Positions 13,299-22,344 are shown, numbered from the stretch's first letter. The stretch is DNA of 64,000 nucleotides from Microbacteriaceae bacterium PS02344 (GCA_029959905.1 JASCNZ010000005.1:33114-97113), one strand, 5' to 3'. Made by a program: numbers and translations. The notes: generated by a model not told the origin, from the letters alone.

Positions 13299-13307
13299 CA
13301 GTCCCTC

Positions 13308-13350
13308 GATGCGCCCGCCTCGACCCTCCCGGGTCGCAGGCGGGCGCATC
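13308..13350 (+). terminator. Intrinsic terminator of the atp operon
   Basis: A 13-bp perfect outer stem (13308-13320 with 13338-13350, GATGCGCCCGCCT and its complement) continues into a 6-bp inner stem CGACCC/GGGTCG with one bulged base and a TCCC loop. It begins 10 bases after atpC and is followed by TGTCTT. Confidence 0.85.
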
Positions 13351-13369
13351 TGTCTTCCCCGGAGGCTCC

Positions 13370-14128
13370 GTGAAGATCCTGCTCCCGCCGTCGGAGACCA
13401 AGCATCCCGGCGGCGACGGCCCGGCTCTCGACCTCGACTCTCTCGCGTTGCCGTCCCTGCGCCCGCAGCGCACCGCGCTGATCGAGGCGTTGATCGCCCT
13501 CTCCGGCGACGAGGTCGCCGCACGACGAGTGCTCAAGCTCAGCGAACGCCAGCTCGGCGACATCGCGCACAATCGCGCGCTGGCGACGGCGTCCACGATG
13601 CCTGCGGTGGATCGCTACACCGGAGTGCTCTTCGATGCCCTCGATGCGGCATCGCTCGGCGCGGCCGCGCGGCGGTGGCTGGGGGCGCACGTCTGGATCC
13701 ACTCCGCCCCGTTCGGCCCGATCGGCGCGCTCGATGGCATCCCGGCCTATCGCCTCGCGGCCGGCACCTCGCTGCCGGGGGTGGCGGCGCTGCGGCGTCA
13801 CTGGGCGGCGGCCACGAGCCAAGCCATCGCCGACGATGCGCCATCGTTCGTTCTCGATCTGCGCAGTGAGGCGTACGGAGCGCTCGGACCGATCCCCGCC
13901 GGCATCGCCTCGACGTACGTGCGGGTGGTCACGGATGACGGCGACGGAGGCACTCGAGCGCTCAACCATTTCAACAAGAAGGCGAAGGGTCAGCTCGTGC
14001 GCGCGCTGGCCGAGGACCGTCCCTCGATCACGACCGCCCGTGGACTGCGCGCCTGGGCGGACCGTCGGGGGATCGTCGTGCGGGATGCCCGCGACGACGG
14101 CGTATGGGAGCTCGTCGTCGCGGAGTGA
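13370..14128 (+). CDS. yaaA: YaaA family peroxide stress protein
   Basis: The 252-residue protein belongs to the YaaA/DUF328 family, which in E. coli lowers free iron under peroxide stress and binds DNA. It starts with the family-typical KILLPPSETK, has FGPIGALDGIPAYR mid-protein, and carries the signature NHFNKKAKG near residue 199. The GTG start has GGAGG seven bases upstream, and the longer open frame runs through atpD and atpC. It follows the atp terminator, so it must have its own promoter, which I cannot locate. Confidence 0.85.
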   Translation: MKILLPPSETKHPGGDGPALDLDSLALPSLRPQRTALIEALIALSGDEVAARRVLKLSERQLGDIAHNRALATASTMPAVDRYTGVLFDALDAASLGAAARRWLGAHVWIHSAPFGPIGALDGIPAYRLAAGTSLPGVAALRRHWAAATSQAIADDAPSFVLDLRSEAYGALGPIPAGIASTYVRVVTDDGDGGTRALNHFNKKAKGQLVRALAEDRPSITTARGLRAWADRRGIVVRDARDDGVWELVVAE

Positions 14129-14176
14129 CGGGCGGCAGGGCCGATCTCGGGCTTCTCCGAAGCGCCGTCACGGTCG

Positions 14177-14206
14177 TTGCTCGGCCTATCGGCACACCGC
14201 TATGGT
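14177..14206 (+). promoter_or_regulatory. Candidate promoter of the Pro-rich membrane protein gene
   Basis: TTGCTC at 14177-14182, 18 bases, TATGGT at 14201-14206. The coding start is ~49 bases downstream. Confidence 0.5.
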
Positions 14207-14254
14207 TGTGTCGCGGCGCGAACGGCGCCAGCTCCATCGGATCCGGAGGGGATC

Positions 14255-15058
14255 ATGTACGACAACTACGGTTATGGGCTTTCAGGCGGCGCGGTCGTCG
14301 CGCTGGTCCTGCTCTACACGATCGTGCCGCTCGCGATCTACGCGATCTACGCCTTCTTCTACATGAAGATCTTCGAAAAGGCCGGCGTGCAGGGCAAGTG
14401 GCGCGCCTGGGTTCCCGTGTACAACACGATGACGTTCTACAAGCTCGGCGACGTCAGCCCGTGGATCGTGCTCTACCTCGTCGGTGGTGCCATCCTCGGT
14501 TCGATCATCCCGTTCCTCGGCTGGTTCCTCATCCTTCCGCTCATCGCTCTTGCGAGCCGCGTCGTCGAACTGCTCGTCGCCTGGCGCGTGGGTCTGAAGC
14601 TGCAGAAGGATGCCGTGTGGCTCATCCTCTTCTTCTTCCTCCCGCCGGTCTGGCTCGGCATCAACGCGTTCGACAAGTCGCGCTGGAACCCGAACATCGC
14701 TCCCGCCCCCTGGGGCGGCAACGCCCTTCTCGGCGACCGTACGGTGTGGGACGGCATTCCGCAGCAGCCGTCCGCCGCGGGACCGCAGCCGGGGTATGGC
14801 GCGCAGCCGGGCTACGGTGCGCCGCAGGGGTACGCGCCGCCCGCTCCGCAGGGCTACCAGCCGCCGGCGCAGCCGGGCTACGCCCCGCCGGCCCAGCCCG
14901 GATACACGCCCCCCGCGCAGCCGGGCTACGCCCCGCCGGCCCAGCCCGGTCACACCCCGCCGGCAACCGGCGCTCCGCAGACGCCGCCGGCGCCGCCCGC
15001 GGCACCGCCGGCAGCGCCGCCCGCACCGCCAACCAACCCGAACCAGCCTCCGGTCTGA
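14255..15058 (+). CDS. DUF5684-like membrane protein with Pro/Gly-rich repeat tail
   Basis: A 267-residue protein of unknown function. After a short Tyr/Gly-rich N-terminus there are about three to four hydrophobic segments (residues ~9-33, ~68-105, ~118-133) with KAGVQGKWRAWVPVYN and the ending ..GINAFDKSRWNP, a layout I associate with the DUF5684 family. From about residue 165 it is an extended low-complexity tail containing four QPGYxPPA-type octapeptides and a Pro/Ala run. ATG chosen over an upstream ATG at 14177 because GGAGGGG lies just ahead and the extension is not membrane-like. Confidence 0.7.
   Translation: MYDNYGYGLSGGAVVALVLLYTIVPLAIYAIYAFFYMKIFEKAGVQGKWRAWVPVYNTMTFYKLGDVSPWIVLYLVGGAILGSIIPFLGWFLILPLIALASRVVELLVAWRVGLKLQKDAVWLILFFFLPPVWLGINAFDKSRWNPNIAPAPWGGNALLGDRTVWDGIPQQPSAAGPQPGYGAQPGYGAPQGYAPPAPQGYQPPAQPGYAPPAQPGYTPPAQPGYAPPAQPGHTPPATGAPQTPPAPPAAPPAAPPAPPTNPNQPPV
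14870..14965 (+). repeat. Four 24-base tandem repeats encoding QPG(Y/H)xPPA
   Basis: Units at 14870, 14894, 14918 and 14942. The first and third are identical; the second and fourth differ mostly at third positions. A looser PQGYxPP repeat precedes them. Confidence 0.85.
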
Positions 15059-15063
15059 ATCGA

Positions 15064-15099
15064 CGAAAGACCCCCGACTCTCCCGTCGGGGGTCTTTCG
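15064..15099 (+). terminator. Intrinsic terminator
   Basis: Perfect 15-bp stem, 15064-15078 (CGAAAGACCCCCGAC) with 15085-15099, six-base loop. The stem ends in CTTTCG, five bases after the membrane-protein stop codon. Confidence 0.85.
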
Positions 15100-15142
15100 C
15101 TATCCGTCCTCCATGACGTGCGAGCGGGGCTGAGGCCTGGGA

Positions 15143-15148
15143 TAACGT
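15143..15148 (+). promoter_or_regulatory. Candidate -10 box of the aldo/keto reductase gene
   Basis: TAACGT, exactly six bases before the ATG at 15155. This supports that ATG over MSQ two codons later and predicts a leaderless mRNA. Confidence 0.5.
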
Positions 15149-15154
15149 GGAGGC

Positions 15155-16138
15155 ATGGTCATGTCGCAGCGCCGCGTCGGCGCATCCGGACTGCTCGTCT
15201 CCGCCACCGGTCTCGGATGCAACAACTTCGGGCGAGCCGGCACGGCCACCGAGAGCATCGAGGGCACGCGTGCGGTCATCGACGCGGCGATCGCCCACGG
15301 CATCACGCTGCTCGACACCGCCGACATGTACGGCGCCGTCGCCGGGACCAGCGAGACCCTCATGGGCGAAGCCCTGCGCGGCCGACGCGACCGAGTTGTT
15401 CTCGCGACGAAGTTCGGTCACGACCGCGACATGGGGTACGACTTCCCCGCCGCCCGTGGGTCGCGGCGGTACGTCCGTCTCGCCGTCGAACAGTCGCTGC
15501 GTCGCTTGCAGACCGACTGGATCGACCTCTACCAGCTGCATCTGCCCGACCCCGAGACACCCATCGCCGAGACGACGGATGCCCTCGACGAGCTCGTGCG
15601 GGAGGGCAAGATCCGGTACTACGGCCACTCCAACTTCACCGGGTGGCAGATCGCCGAGGCGGAGTTCACGTCGAGCGCCCGGTCCACCGGGCGGTTCATC
15701 TCGGCGCAGAACCACTATTCGCTTCTCGCGCGAGCGGCTGAACGCGAGGTCCTTCCCGCCGTCGAGCGGTACGGTCTCGGATTCTTCCCGTTCTTCCCGC
15801 TGCACAACGGACTGCTCACCGGCAAGTTCACCCGGGAGGGCGGACCGGATGGCAGCCGGATCATGTCGACACGTCGGCACGTGTGGGAGAACGCGCCGTG
15901 GGATGCCGTGGAGGCGTTCCGCGACTTCTGCGAGGAGCGCGGGATCACGATGCTGCAGGCGACCTTCGGGTGGCTGCTGGCTCGTCCGGCCGTGTCGAGC
16001 GTCATCGCCGGGGCAACATCCCCCGCGCAGGTCGAGGCCAACGCCGAGGCGGGTGACGCCTGGAGGCCCGGAGTCGATGATCTCGCGGCGATCGACAGGA
16101 TCTTCCCGCTTCCGGCCGATCCCGGAGCGCAGGTGTGA
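15155..16138 (+). CDS. Aldo/keto reductase
   Basis: A 327-residue NADPH-dependent oxidoreductase of the AKR superfamily; substrate unknown. The catalytic tetrad is recognisable: Asp and Tyr in LLDTADMYG, Lys in LATKFGHD, His in LYQLHLPDP. The C-terminal cofactor-binding part has the family-typical LARPAVSSVIAGATSPAQVEAN. It lies alone between a terminator and the PP2C gene, with no pathway context to suggest a substrate. Confidence 0.9.
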   Translation: MVMSQRRVGASGLLVSATGLGCNNFGRAGTATESIEGTRAVIDAAIAHGITLLDTADMYGAVAGTSETLMGEALRGRRDRVVLATKFGHDRDMGYDFPAARGSRRYVRLAVEQSLRRLQTDWIDLYQLHLPDPETPIAETTDALDELVREGKIRYYGHSNFTGWQIAEAEFTSSARSTGRFISAQNHYSLLARAAEREVLPAVERYGLGFFPFFPLHNGLLTGKFTREGGPDGSRIMSTRRHVWENAPWDAVEAFRDFCEERGITMLQATFGWLLARPAVSSVIAGATSPAQVEANAEAGDAWRPGVDDLAAIDRIFPLPADPGAQV

Positions 16139-16157
16139 GCGGCATCCTCGCGTCGAC

Positions 16158-16163
16158 TACGAT
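16158..16163 (+). promoter_or_regulatory. Candidate -10 box of the PP2C gene
   Basis: TACGAT, giving a leader of ~45 bases before the GTG at 16217. Confidence 0.35.
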
Positions 16164-16216
16164 GTGTGGGTACCTCGCGGCCGTCCGATCGGTCGCGGAA
16201 TCACCGGAGGCAGCAC

Positions 16217-17017
16217 GTGGCTGAGACGACAACGACGACGCAGAGCGTCACGGTCGCGCAGCGACGACTGCAGCTCTCGTGGGCGGGGGTGACGGATCAG
16301 GGGCGGCGTCGCGACACCAACCAGGACGCCTTCCTCGCCGAGTTCCCTCTCTTCGTCGTCGCCGACGGAATGGGTGGGCACGCGGGCGGCGAGATCGCGA
16401 GCCAGAGCACGGTGCAGCGCCTGCAGGCCATCGTCGCCGGCGGTGTGGCCCGGGCGCCGATCGAGAGGGCGCTCGAGATGGCCGTCGCCGACATCGCCGA
16501 TCACCCCGAGACGACCGACGAGGGCACCGGCACGACGCTCACGGGCATCTTCCTCGAGTACGAGGACGGAGAGCCCCATTGGGTCTCGCTGAACATCGGC
16601 GATTCGCGGGTCTACCTCCTGCGCGATGATCGCCTCGTGCAGGTGACGACCGACCACTCCGTGGTGCAGGAGCTCATCGCCGCCGGAAAGCTGAGTCCGG
16701 AAGAGGCCGAGGGGCATCCCTACAGCAACGTCATCACGCGGGCGGTCGGCGCGAGCGAGCTGACCGCACCCGACTACCTCACCATCGACGTCCGCGCCGG
16801 TGACCGCTTCGTGATCTGCTCCGACGGGCTCACGAAAGAGCTCACCGATTACGGCATCCAGCACTTCCTCCGCGAGAACCCCGAACCAGGGCCCGCGGTC
16901 GACGCCATGTTGGCGGCCGCTCTCGAGAACGGCGGGCGTGACAACGTCACACTCATCATCGTGCAGGTGGAGGATGTTGAAGACTCCTCCTCCACGGATG
17001 CGACATTGCAGGACTGA
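16217..17017 (+). CDS. PP2C family serine/threonine phosphatase
   Basis: A soluble 266-residue metal-dependent protein phosphatase. The PP2C motifs appear in order: RRDTNQDAF (metal site), FVVADGMGGHAGGE, GTGTTLTG, NIGDSRVYLL, TTDHSVVQEL, VITRAVG, FVICSDGLTKEL and the final GRDNVTLIIVQV. It lacks the membrane helix and extracellular tail of mycobacterial PstP. The GTG has GGAGGCAG upstream; it is preferred over an upstream GTG because the phosphatase fold begins well after it. It is followed by an FtsK/EccC-like ATPase gene, with no kinase gene nearby. Confidence 0.92.
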   Translation: MAETTTTTQSVTVAQRRLQLSWAGVTDQGRRRDTNQDAFLAEFPLFVVADGMGGHAGGEIASQSTVQRLQAIVAGGVARAPIERALEMAVADIADHPETTDEGTGTTLTGIFLEYEDGEPHWVSLNIGDSRVYLLRDDRLVQVTTDHSVVQELIAAGKLSPEEAEGHPYSNVITRAVGASELTAPDYLTIDVRAGDRFVICSDGLTKELTDYGIQHFLRENPEPGPAVDAMLAAALENGGRDNVTLIIVQVEDVEDSSSTDATLQD

Positions 17018-17067
17018 CTGCCGGTTCGTGGGGGATGCGGGCGTCATCCCCGCGTTGATGACGTCGA

Positions 17068-19947
17068 ATGGACGGCATGGAACCGCTGCCCATCGTCCTC
17101 CCCGCCGACTCATCGCCCCCGCGGCGGCAGCCGCTGCCTCTGCTCGCCTCCGTGATTCCCGTCGCCGCGGGGGTGGTGCTGTGGTGGGTGACAGGTTCGC
17201 TGCTCGCCCTCTGCTTCGCGGCTGTGGGGCCGTTGATGTTGGCGGCGTCGGCCGTGGATCAGGGGCGTACGCGGCGACGCGAGACGCGACGCGTCGACGC
17301 CGAGGCGCACGCGGCCTGGGCACGGGCCGAGGCCGAGGTGACCGAGTTGCACACCGCCGAGCGACGTCGCCGACAGGAAGCCCGTCCGGATGTGCTGAGC
17401 TGTATCGAACGTGAGCCGCTTCCCGACGCCTCGGAACCGGACGCGGCGACATCGTTGGTGGTGGGGCGGGGAGACGCCCCGAGTGCGGTGCGCACGACGG
17501 GCGGCGGCGACGGCGAGCGTGCTCGGGCGTTTCAGGAACGCAGCCGTGTGCTCCGCGACGGACCGATCGAGGTGCCGCTCGGCCGCGGCGTGTGCGTGCG
17601 GGGACCGGCACCGCTGACGGCGTCGGTGGCGCGTGCGCTGGTGCTGCAGCTGTGCCTGCGATACGACGCGACACGGCTCTCGGTGATCGCGGGAGACAGC
17701 CAGGATGCCGGTCTCGCCGACCTGCCCCACATGAGCCGGTGGGCGGGGGCCTTCCGCCTCGGCGTCGGCACGGTCCCCGACCACCCGAAAGACGCGGACG
17801 CCTGGGTGCTGGCGCTGCGCGCCGACGAGGACGTCCCGCCGGGGTTCGCCACCGTCCTCGAAGTCCGAGAAGCGGGCGACGCCACGCTCCGCCGACCGGA
17901 CGGCGACCGCCGCATCCGCCCCGAGGGGGTCTCGGAGCAGCAGTTCCGGATGATCGCCGGAGCGCGGTTGCGACGAGCCGCAGGCGATGCGGAGGCGTTG
18001 CCCACCCGAGTCGATCTCGCCGAGTTCGCGACCGTTGCGGAGGGCGACGGTCTGCCGGCGACGATCGGGCGCGGAGTCGGCGAGGAGACGGTCGTCGACC
18101 TCGTCGACGACGGGCCCCATGCGATCGTGACCGGGACGACCGGCACGGGCAAGAGCGAACTCCTCGTCTCCTGGGTCGCGGCGCTCGCGTCATCGGCACC
18201 GCCCGACCGGGTGGCCTTCGTGCTGGTGGACTTCAAGGGCGGCACGGCGTTCGAGCCCCTGCGCCCACTCCCGCACGTGGCGGCGATCGTCACGGACCTC
18301 GATGCCCGCGGGGCGCGTCGTGGCGTGCAGAGTCTCACCGCGGAGCTGCGGAGACGGGAGAGCGCCCTCGCCGCGGCGGGAGTGCGCGACGTCCGCGAGA
18401 CGAGCTTGCCCCGGCTGGTGATCGTCGTCGACGAGTTCGCCGCCCTCGTCAGCGAGCATCCCGACCTCGCCGCCATCTTCACCGACGTGGCCGCGCGTGG
18501 CCGTGCGCTCGGTATGCATCTCATCCTGCGCACGCAGCGGGCGTCGGGGGTGATCAGAGAGGCACTGGCGGCGAATTGCCCGTTGCGCTTGAGCCTGCGC
18601 GTGAGCGATCCCGCCGACAGTCGTGCAGTGCTCGGCACGACGGCCGCGGCGGAGCTCCCCGGGGGTGCGTCCGCGCAGGGGCTGTGCCTGGTGCGGCGGC
18701 CGCACGACCCCGCCCCGGTCGCGACGCGGGTCGCGCTTAGCCGCTCCTCGGACATCGATCGCATCGTACGCCGATGGGCGGACCACCCTGTGCGCGCGAC
18801 GAGCCCGTGGTTGCCGCCACTGCCGAGCGACCTCTCGCCGTTCGAACTCCGGCAGCGGGTGCCGGAAGACGGCCGCGGGGTCCTCTGGGGGCTCGCGGAT
18901 GCCCCGGAAATCCAGGCGCAACTCCCGGTCGCGCTCGATGTGGGCCGCGAGCGGGGCGCGGGCGTGATCGGCGCGTCGGGCACCGGGCGGACCACGGCCT
19001 TGCGCGCACTCGCCGTTCATGGAGTCGATGCGGTGTGGATGCCGTCCGATCCCGAGATGTCGTGGGACCTGGTGAGCGCTCTGGCCGCGGGGGAGGAGCC
19101 GCTCCCGCCCCTGCTGCTCGTCGACGACCTCGACGCGCGCTTCGCGGAGCTGCCCGCGGAGTACGCTCAGCAGCTCGCGCAGCGCTGGGAGCAGGTCGTG
19201 CGAGCGGCGTCGGGCACGACCATCGTGATGACGGCGATGCGCGCATCGGGTCCGGCGGGGCGCCTGCTCGACATGCTGCCGCGTCGAGCACTGCTGCGCG
19301 CGGGGAGCCGCATGGAGCACATCGCGGCCGGGGGCGCCTCCGACACCTGGGACGAGCATCGCCCGGCAGGACGCGCACTTCTCGACGGGCGCGAGACGCA
19401 GATCGTACGCGTGGATGCTTCGTCGAGCGACGAGGAACGCCGCGCTGCCGAGTCCGCCGACGTCGCGGCGGTCCGTGAGTGGGCACCGGAGACGTCCTTG
19501 TCCGCACTCGTCACGGCGGGGGCCAACGACGCTGTGCGGTCGCTGCAGCTCGCCCACCCGAGCGCCGACGTGTGGACCCTGGGCGGAGCCGAGGGAGCAG
19601 AACGTGCGCGGGCGCTCACCCGCCCGAGCGTGGGCCGCCCCCAGATCATCGTCGGAGAGGGCGATGCCTGGCAGCGGGAATGGGCGCTGTGGCAGCGTGT
19701 GCGGGCGGAGGGGCAGGTGCTGGTGCGCGTGGAGCGGCCGGTCGAACTCCGTCAGCTGGCGGGAGTGCGGGAGGTCCCGCCGTACGCCCGGTCGCACGCC
19801 GGCAGGGTCTGGGTCGTCCGTGGGGATCGCGCGCCGGTGCGTCGTGTCATTCCCGCTCTCACGCCGGGTGGGGCGCCCGCGGTGTCCCGCGCTGCTCCCG
19901 CAGCACTCTCGACGCGGCGTCGCCTGCGGCAGAACGCTGCGAGGTGA
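17068..19947 (+). CDS. Membrane-anchored FtsK/SpoIIIE-family ATPase, EccC/EssC-like
   Basis: A 959-residue protein with two membrane helices near residues 24-64, a ~100-residue Arg/Glu-rich region, then FtsK/SpoIIIE-type ATPase domains. The first has Walker A GTTGTGKS near 356-363, the VDFKGGTAF motif, and Walker B LVIVVDEF near 450. The second, degenerate domain has GASGTGRTT near 634 and LLLVDDLD near 683. This helices-then-tandem-ATPases layout is that of the EccC/EssC motors of type VII secretion rather than of septal FtsK, which has four helices and a gamma domain. No WXG100, EccB, EccD or mycosin gene lies nearby. The ATG three codons on (MEPLP) is an alternative start. Confidence 0.8.
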   Translation: MDGMEPLPIVLPADSSPPRRQPLPLLASVIPVAAGVVLWWVTGSLLALCFAAVGPLMLAASAVDQGRTRRRETRRVDAEAHAAWARAEAEVTELHTAERRRRQEARPDVLSCIEREPLPDASEPDAATSLVVGRGDAPSAVRTTGGGDGERARAFQERSRVLRDGPIEVPLGRGVCVRGPAPLTASVARALVLQLCLRYDATRLSVIAGDSQDAGLADLPHMSRWAGAFRLGVGTVPDHPKDADAWVLALRADEDVPPGFATVLEVREAGDATLRRPDGDRRIRPEGVSEQQFRMIAGARLRRAAGDAEALPTRVDLAEFATVAEGDGLPATIGRGVGEETVVDLVDDGPHAIVTGTTGTGKSELLVSWVAALASSAPPDRVAFVLVDFKGGTAFEPLRPLPHVAAIVTDLDARGARRGVQSLTAELRRRESALAAAGVRDVRETSLPRLVIVVDEFAALVSEHPDLAAIFTDVAARGRALGMHLILRTQRASGVIREALAANCPLRLSLRVSDPADSRAVLGTTAAAELPGGASAQGLCLVRRPHDPAPVATRVALSRSSDIDRIVRRWADHPVRATSPWLPPLPSDLSPFELRQRVPEDGRGVLWGLADAPEIQAQLPVALDVGRERGAGVIGASGTGRTTALRALAVHGVDAVWMPSDPEMSWDLVSALAAGEEPLPPLLLVDDLDARFAELPAEYAQQLAQRWEQVVRAASGTTIVMTAMRASGPAGRLLDMLPRRALLRAGSRMEHIAAGGASDTWDEHRPAGRALLDGRETQIVRVDASSSDEERRAAESADVAAVREWAPETSLSALVTAGANDAVRSLQLAHPSADVWTLGGAEGAERARALTRPSVGRPQIIVGEGDAWQREWALWQRVRAEGQVLVRVERPVELRQLAGVREVPPYARSHAGRVWVVRGDRAPVRRVIPALTPGGAPAVSRAAPAALSTRRRLRQNAAR

Positions 19948-19974
19948 GCCGGCTGCGAGGGCAGGTACTGGTCG

Positions 19975-20970
19975 TCAGATCGCGTTGCCGGGGCGCACCG
20001 CGCCCACCGGCCGCCCACCGCCCAGGACCACGAGCGACAGGGCCTCGTCGAGCTGAGCGACCTGCTCGGCCGAGAGGGCGCCATGCCGGGCGAGGAGCGT
20101 CGCGGCCGCGATCGTCGCCGCGCGCAACGAGCCGTCGAGCATCTTCAGGGCCACGGTCGTGCCGTTCGGGGCGACCATGACCATGACGCCCTCGGCGCCG
20201 CCCTTGGTGAACACGCCCAGCGACTCGATGGCGATGGTGTCGGGACGCCCCGGGCCCTCGATGGTCCAGGGGTGCTCACGCACGGCCCGTACCAGCGCGC
20301 CCGCGACCCGATGAAGGGCGAAAGGCGACCGCTCCGAGGCGGTTCCCACGCGGTGGATGCCGCGCGCGAGAGCGGTGAGCGACATCGCATAGACCGGAGC
20401 GCCGCAGCCGTCGATCGCCGTGTGGGCGACCTTCTCGCCGATCAGGCGCTCCACGACCTCTCGGATGTGGACCTGCAGGGGGTGCGAGGGGTCGAGGTAC
20501 CCCTCGGTCGGCCAGCCCGTGGCCACGCACGCGCGCAGCATGGCGGCGTGCTTCCCCGAGCAGTTCATTCGCACCGCAGCCGGCGCTCCGTGCTCGCGGA
20601 TCATGTCGTCGCGCGTGGCGACATCGCCGGGCCATGCCGGTGGGCACGCGAGAGCATCTTCGTTCAGTCCGACCTCGGCCAGGACATCGCGCACCACGGC
20701 CGCGTGGCGATCGGTCCCGGAGTGGCTCGCGGTCGAGAGCGCGAGCTGCTCGCCATCCAGAACCGCGCCGGCGGTGAGGCAGGCCACCGCCTGCAGAGGC
20801 TTCATGCTCGACCGCGGGAGGATCAGCGCATCGGTGTTGCCGAGCCGGGCCACGACCTCTCCGTCGGGGGAGAGGACCACGGCCGCACCGACGTGACGCG
20901 ACTCGATGAAACCGCTCCGCTCCACCACGGCGAGCTCGACGGAATCCTGAACGGTGAGGGTCTCCAGCAT
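19975..20970 (-). CDS. Asparaginase (AnsA/Rhizobium-etli-type, asparaginase II family)
   Basis: A 331-residue predicted L-asparagine amidohydrolase of the family distinct from the classical bacterial AnsA/AnsB threonine enzymes. Family segments visible include LPRSSMKPLQAVACL, LALSTASHSGTDRH, MNCSGKHAAML and AIDGCGAP. The Ser-Ser-Met-Lys motif and the two conserved Cys (in NCSGKH and DGCGAP) fit the metal-dependent Rhizobium etli type. It converges with the EccC-like gene. TAGTCT six bases before the ATG suggests a leaderless transcript. Confidence 0.88.
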   Translation of the reverse strand: MLETLTVQDSVELAVVERSGFIESRHVGAAVVLSPDGEVVARLGNTDALILPRSSMKPLQAVACLTAGAVLDGEQLALSTASHSGTDRHAAVVRDVLAEVGLNEDALACPPAWPGDVATRDDMIREHGAPAAVRMNCSGKHAAMLRACVATGWPTEGYLDPSHPLQVHIREVVERLIGEKVAHTAIDGCGAPVYAMSLTALARGIHRVGTASERSPFALHRVAGALVRAVREHPWTIEGPGRPDTIAIESLGVFTKGGAEGVMVMVAPNGTTVALKMLDGSLRAATIAAATLLARHGALSAEQVAQLDEALSLVVLGGGRPVGAVRPGNAI

Positions 20971-20976
20971 CCGACC

Positions 20977-20982
20977 AGACTA
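20977..20982 (-). promoter_or_regulatory. Candidate -10 box of the asparaginase gene
   Basis: TAGTCT on the minus strand, six bases before the ATG. Confidence 0.5.
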
Positions 20983-21054
20983 TCGCCCGGGCCGGACCCG
21001 CCCGTTGTGCCGCCGGGCACCGGGAGTGTCGGCGCGCGGTGCCACACTGGACCC

Positions 21055-21549
21055 ATGACAGCGCAGAAGACCCGCGTGCTCGGCGAGCATCACTATGCGG
21101 TGACCACGGACTGGACGGGCAACACGGGCACCGGTACGAGCGGCTATCGCGAGTACCGCCGCGACGTCACGATCACGATCGACGGTAAACCCGAGCTGCT
21201 CGCCTCCGCCGACAAACCGTTCCGCGGCGACCCCTCGCGATGGAACCCCGAGGACATGCTGCTCGCGTCGCTCTCCGAATGCCACCTGCTGTCGTACCTC
21301 CACGCCTGCGTCACCGCGGGGGTGCGGGTCGTGTCGTACTCCGACCGGGCGTCCGGGCGGATGCGCGAGGACGGGCGGGGCGGCGGTGCTTTCGTCGACG
21401 TGGTGCTCCGCCCGCAGGTCGTCGTCGCGGAGGCGTCGATGATCGAGGCAGCCGAACGGGCGCATGCCCAGGCGAACGCGTGGTGCTTCATCGCGAACTC
21501 CGTGAACTTCCCGGTGCTGCACGAGGCCACGGTCACTGCGGTCGAGTGA
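21055..21549 (+). CDS. OsmC/Ohr family protein
   Basis: A 164-residue member of the OsmC superfamily of thiol-dependent peroxidases. Two Cys in the family positions are present: one in LASLSECHLLSYL and one in ANAWCFIANSVN. GDPSRWNPEDMLLASLSEC is the typical lead-in to the first Cys. The longer upstream frame overlaps the asparaginase gene and is spurious. CACACT six bases before the ATG may be a weak -10. It ends three bases from the convergent acyltransferase gene. Confidence 0.9.
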   Translation: MTAQKTRVLGEHHYAVTTDWTGNTGTGTSGYREYRRDVTITIDGKPELLASADKPFRGDPSRWNPEDMLLASLSECHLLSYLHACVTAGVRVVSYSDRASGRMREDGRGGGAFVDVVLRPQVVVAEASMIEAAERAHAQANAWCFIANSVNFPVLHEATVTAVE

Positions 21550-21552
21550 CCG

Positions 21553-22332
21553 TCAGCGGCGCTCGTGGGGGAGTGCCTGCTTGATCTTCTCGATCGTGCC
21601 CTGTGCAGGCGTCTCGTTGTAGGTGCCCGCCAGCTCCTGCTCCGACAGGGCGTGGATCGCGGCCATGATCTCGTCGGTCGCCTGTCGGCGCGCGCGCCCG
21701 CTGCCGGCCGGACCGTGGCCCGAGAGGTCGAGCGGTTCACCGAATCGCACGGTGATGCGCTCCTTCATGGTCGGCATCTTGGCGCCGACGGGCATCACCT
21801 TGTCCGTCCCGATCAGCCCGACCGGCACGACCGGAGCCCCGGTCTGGAGGGCGAGGAACGCGACACCCGTGCGGCCCTTGTACAGACGGCCGTCGGTCGA
21901 CCGCGTTCCTTCGGGGTACAACGCCACGGCGAGCCCCTCGTCGAGCAGTTGTCGCTGCAGATCGAGCGCGTCCAGCGCGGCCTGTCCTGCACCGCGGCGC
22001 ACCGGTATGGCACCGATGGACTCGAAGAACGTCTTGCTCAACCAGCCGCGGAAGCCCGTGCCCTCGAAGTAGCTCGACTTCGCGAGGAAGTGCACCGGCC
22101 GCGGGGCGGCGACCGGGATCGCGATCGAGTCGATGAACGACAGGTGGTTGCTGGCGAAGATGACGGCGCCCTCGAGTGGGACGTTGTCGCGCCCCTCGAC
22201 GCGCGGGCGGTACAGCAGCCGGGCGAGCGGCGTGATGAGGCTCCGTCCGAGGGCGTAGGCGAACCCCGCGTGGCGAGGGGCGGAGCCCGGTTCTTCGGGG
22301 GCGTCCGGCTCGGCGGGCTGCTCGGAGGTCAT
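21553..22332 (-). CDS. 1-acyl-sn-glycerol-3-phosphate acyltransferase family protein
   Basis: A 259-residue PlsC-type acyltransferase, likely adding the second acyl chain in phosphatidic acid synthesis at the membrane. The catalytic HxxxxD is in ASNHLSFIDSIA, the substrate motif is LYPEGTRSTDG, and VVPVGLIGTDKVMP matches the fourth acyltransferase block. The C-terminal ~60 residues are polar. TAGCCT six bases before the ATG predicts a leaderless mRNA. Another lysophospholipid or lipid acceptor is possible. Confidence 0.88.
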   Translation of the reverse strand: MTSEQPAEPDAPEEPGSAPRHAGFAYALGRSLITPLARLLYRPRVEGRDNVPLEGAVIFASNHLSFIDSIAIPVAAPRPVHFLAKSSYFEGTGFRGWLSKTFFESIGAIPVRRGAGQAALDALDLQRQLLDEGLAVALYPEGTRSTDGRLYKGRTGVAFLALQTGAPVVPVGLIGTDKVMPVGAKMPTMKERITVRFGEPLDLSGHGPAGSGRARRQATDEIMAAIHALSEQELAGTYNETPAQGTIEKIKQALPHERR

Positions 22333-22338
22333 CAGAGA

Positions 22339-22344
22339 AGGCTA
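22339..22344 (-). promoter_or_regulatory. Candidate -10 box of the acyltransferase gene
   Basis: TAGCCT on the minus strand, six bases before the ATG at 22332. Confidence 0.5.

Noticed and set aside
14870..14965. Possible CRISPR or satellite repeat
   Set aside because: The 24-base units are contiguous, without spacers, and encode an in-frame protein repeat.
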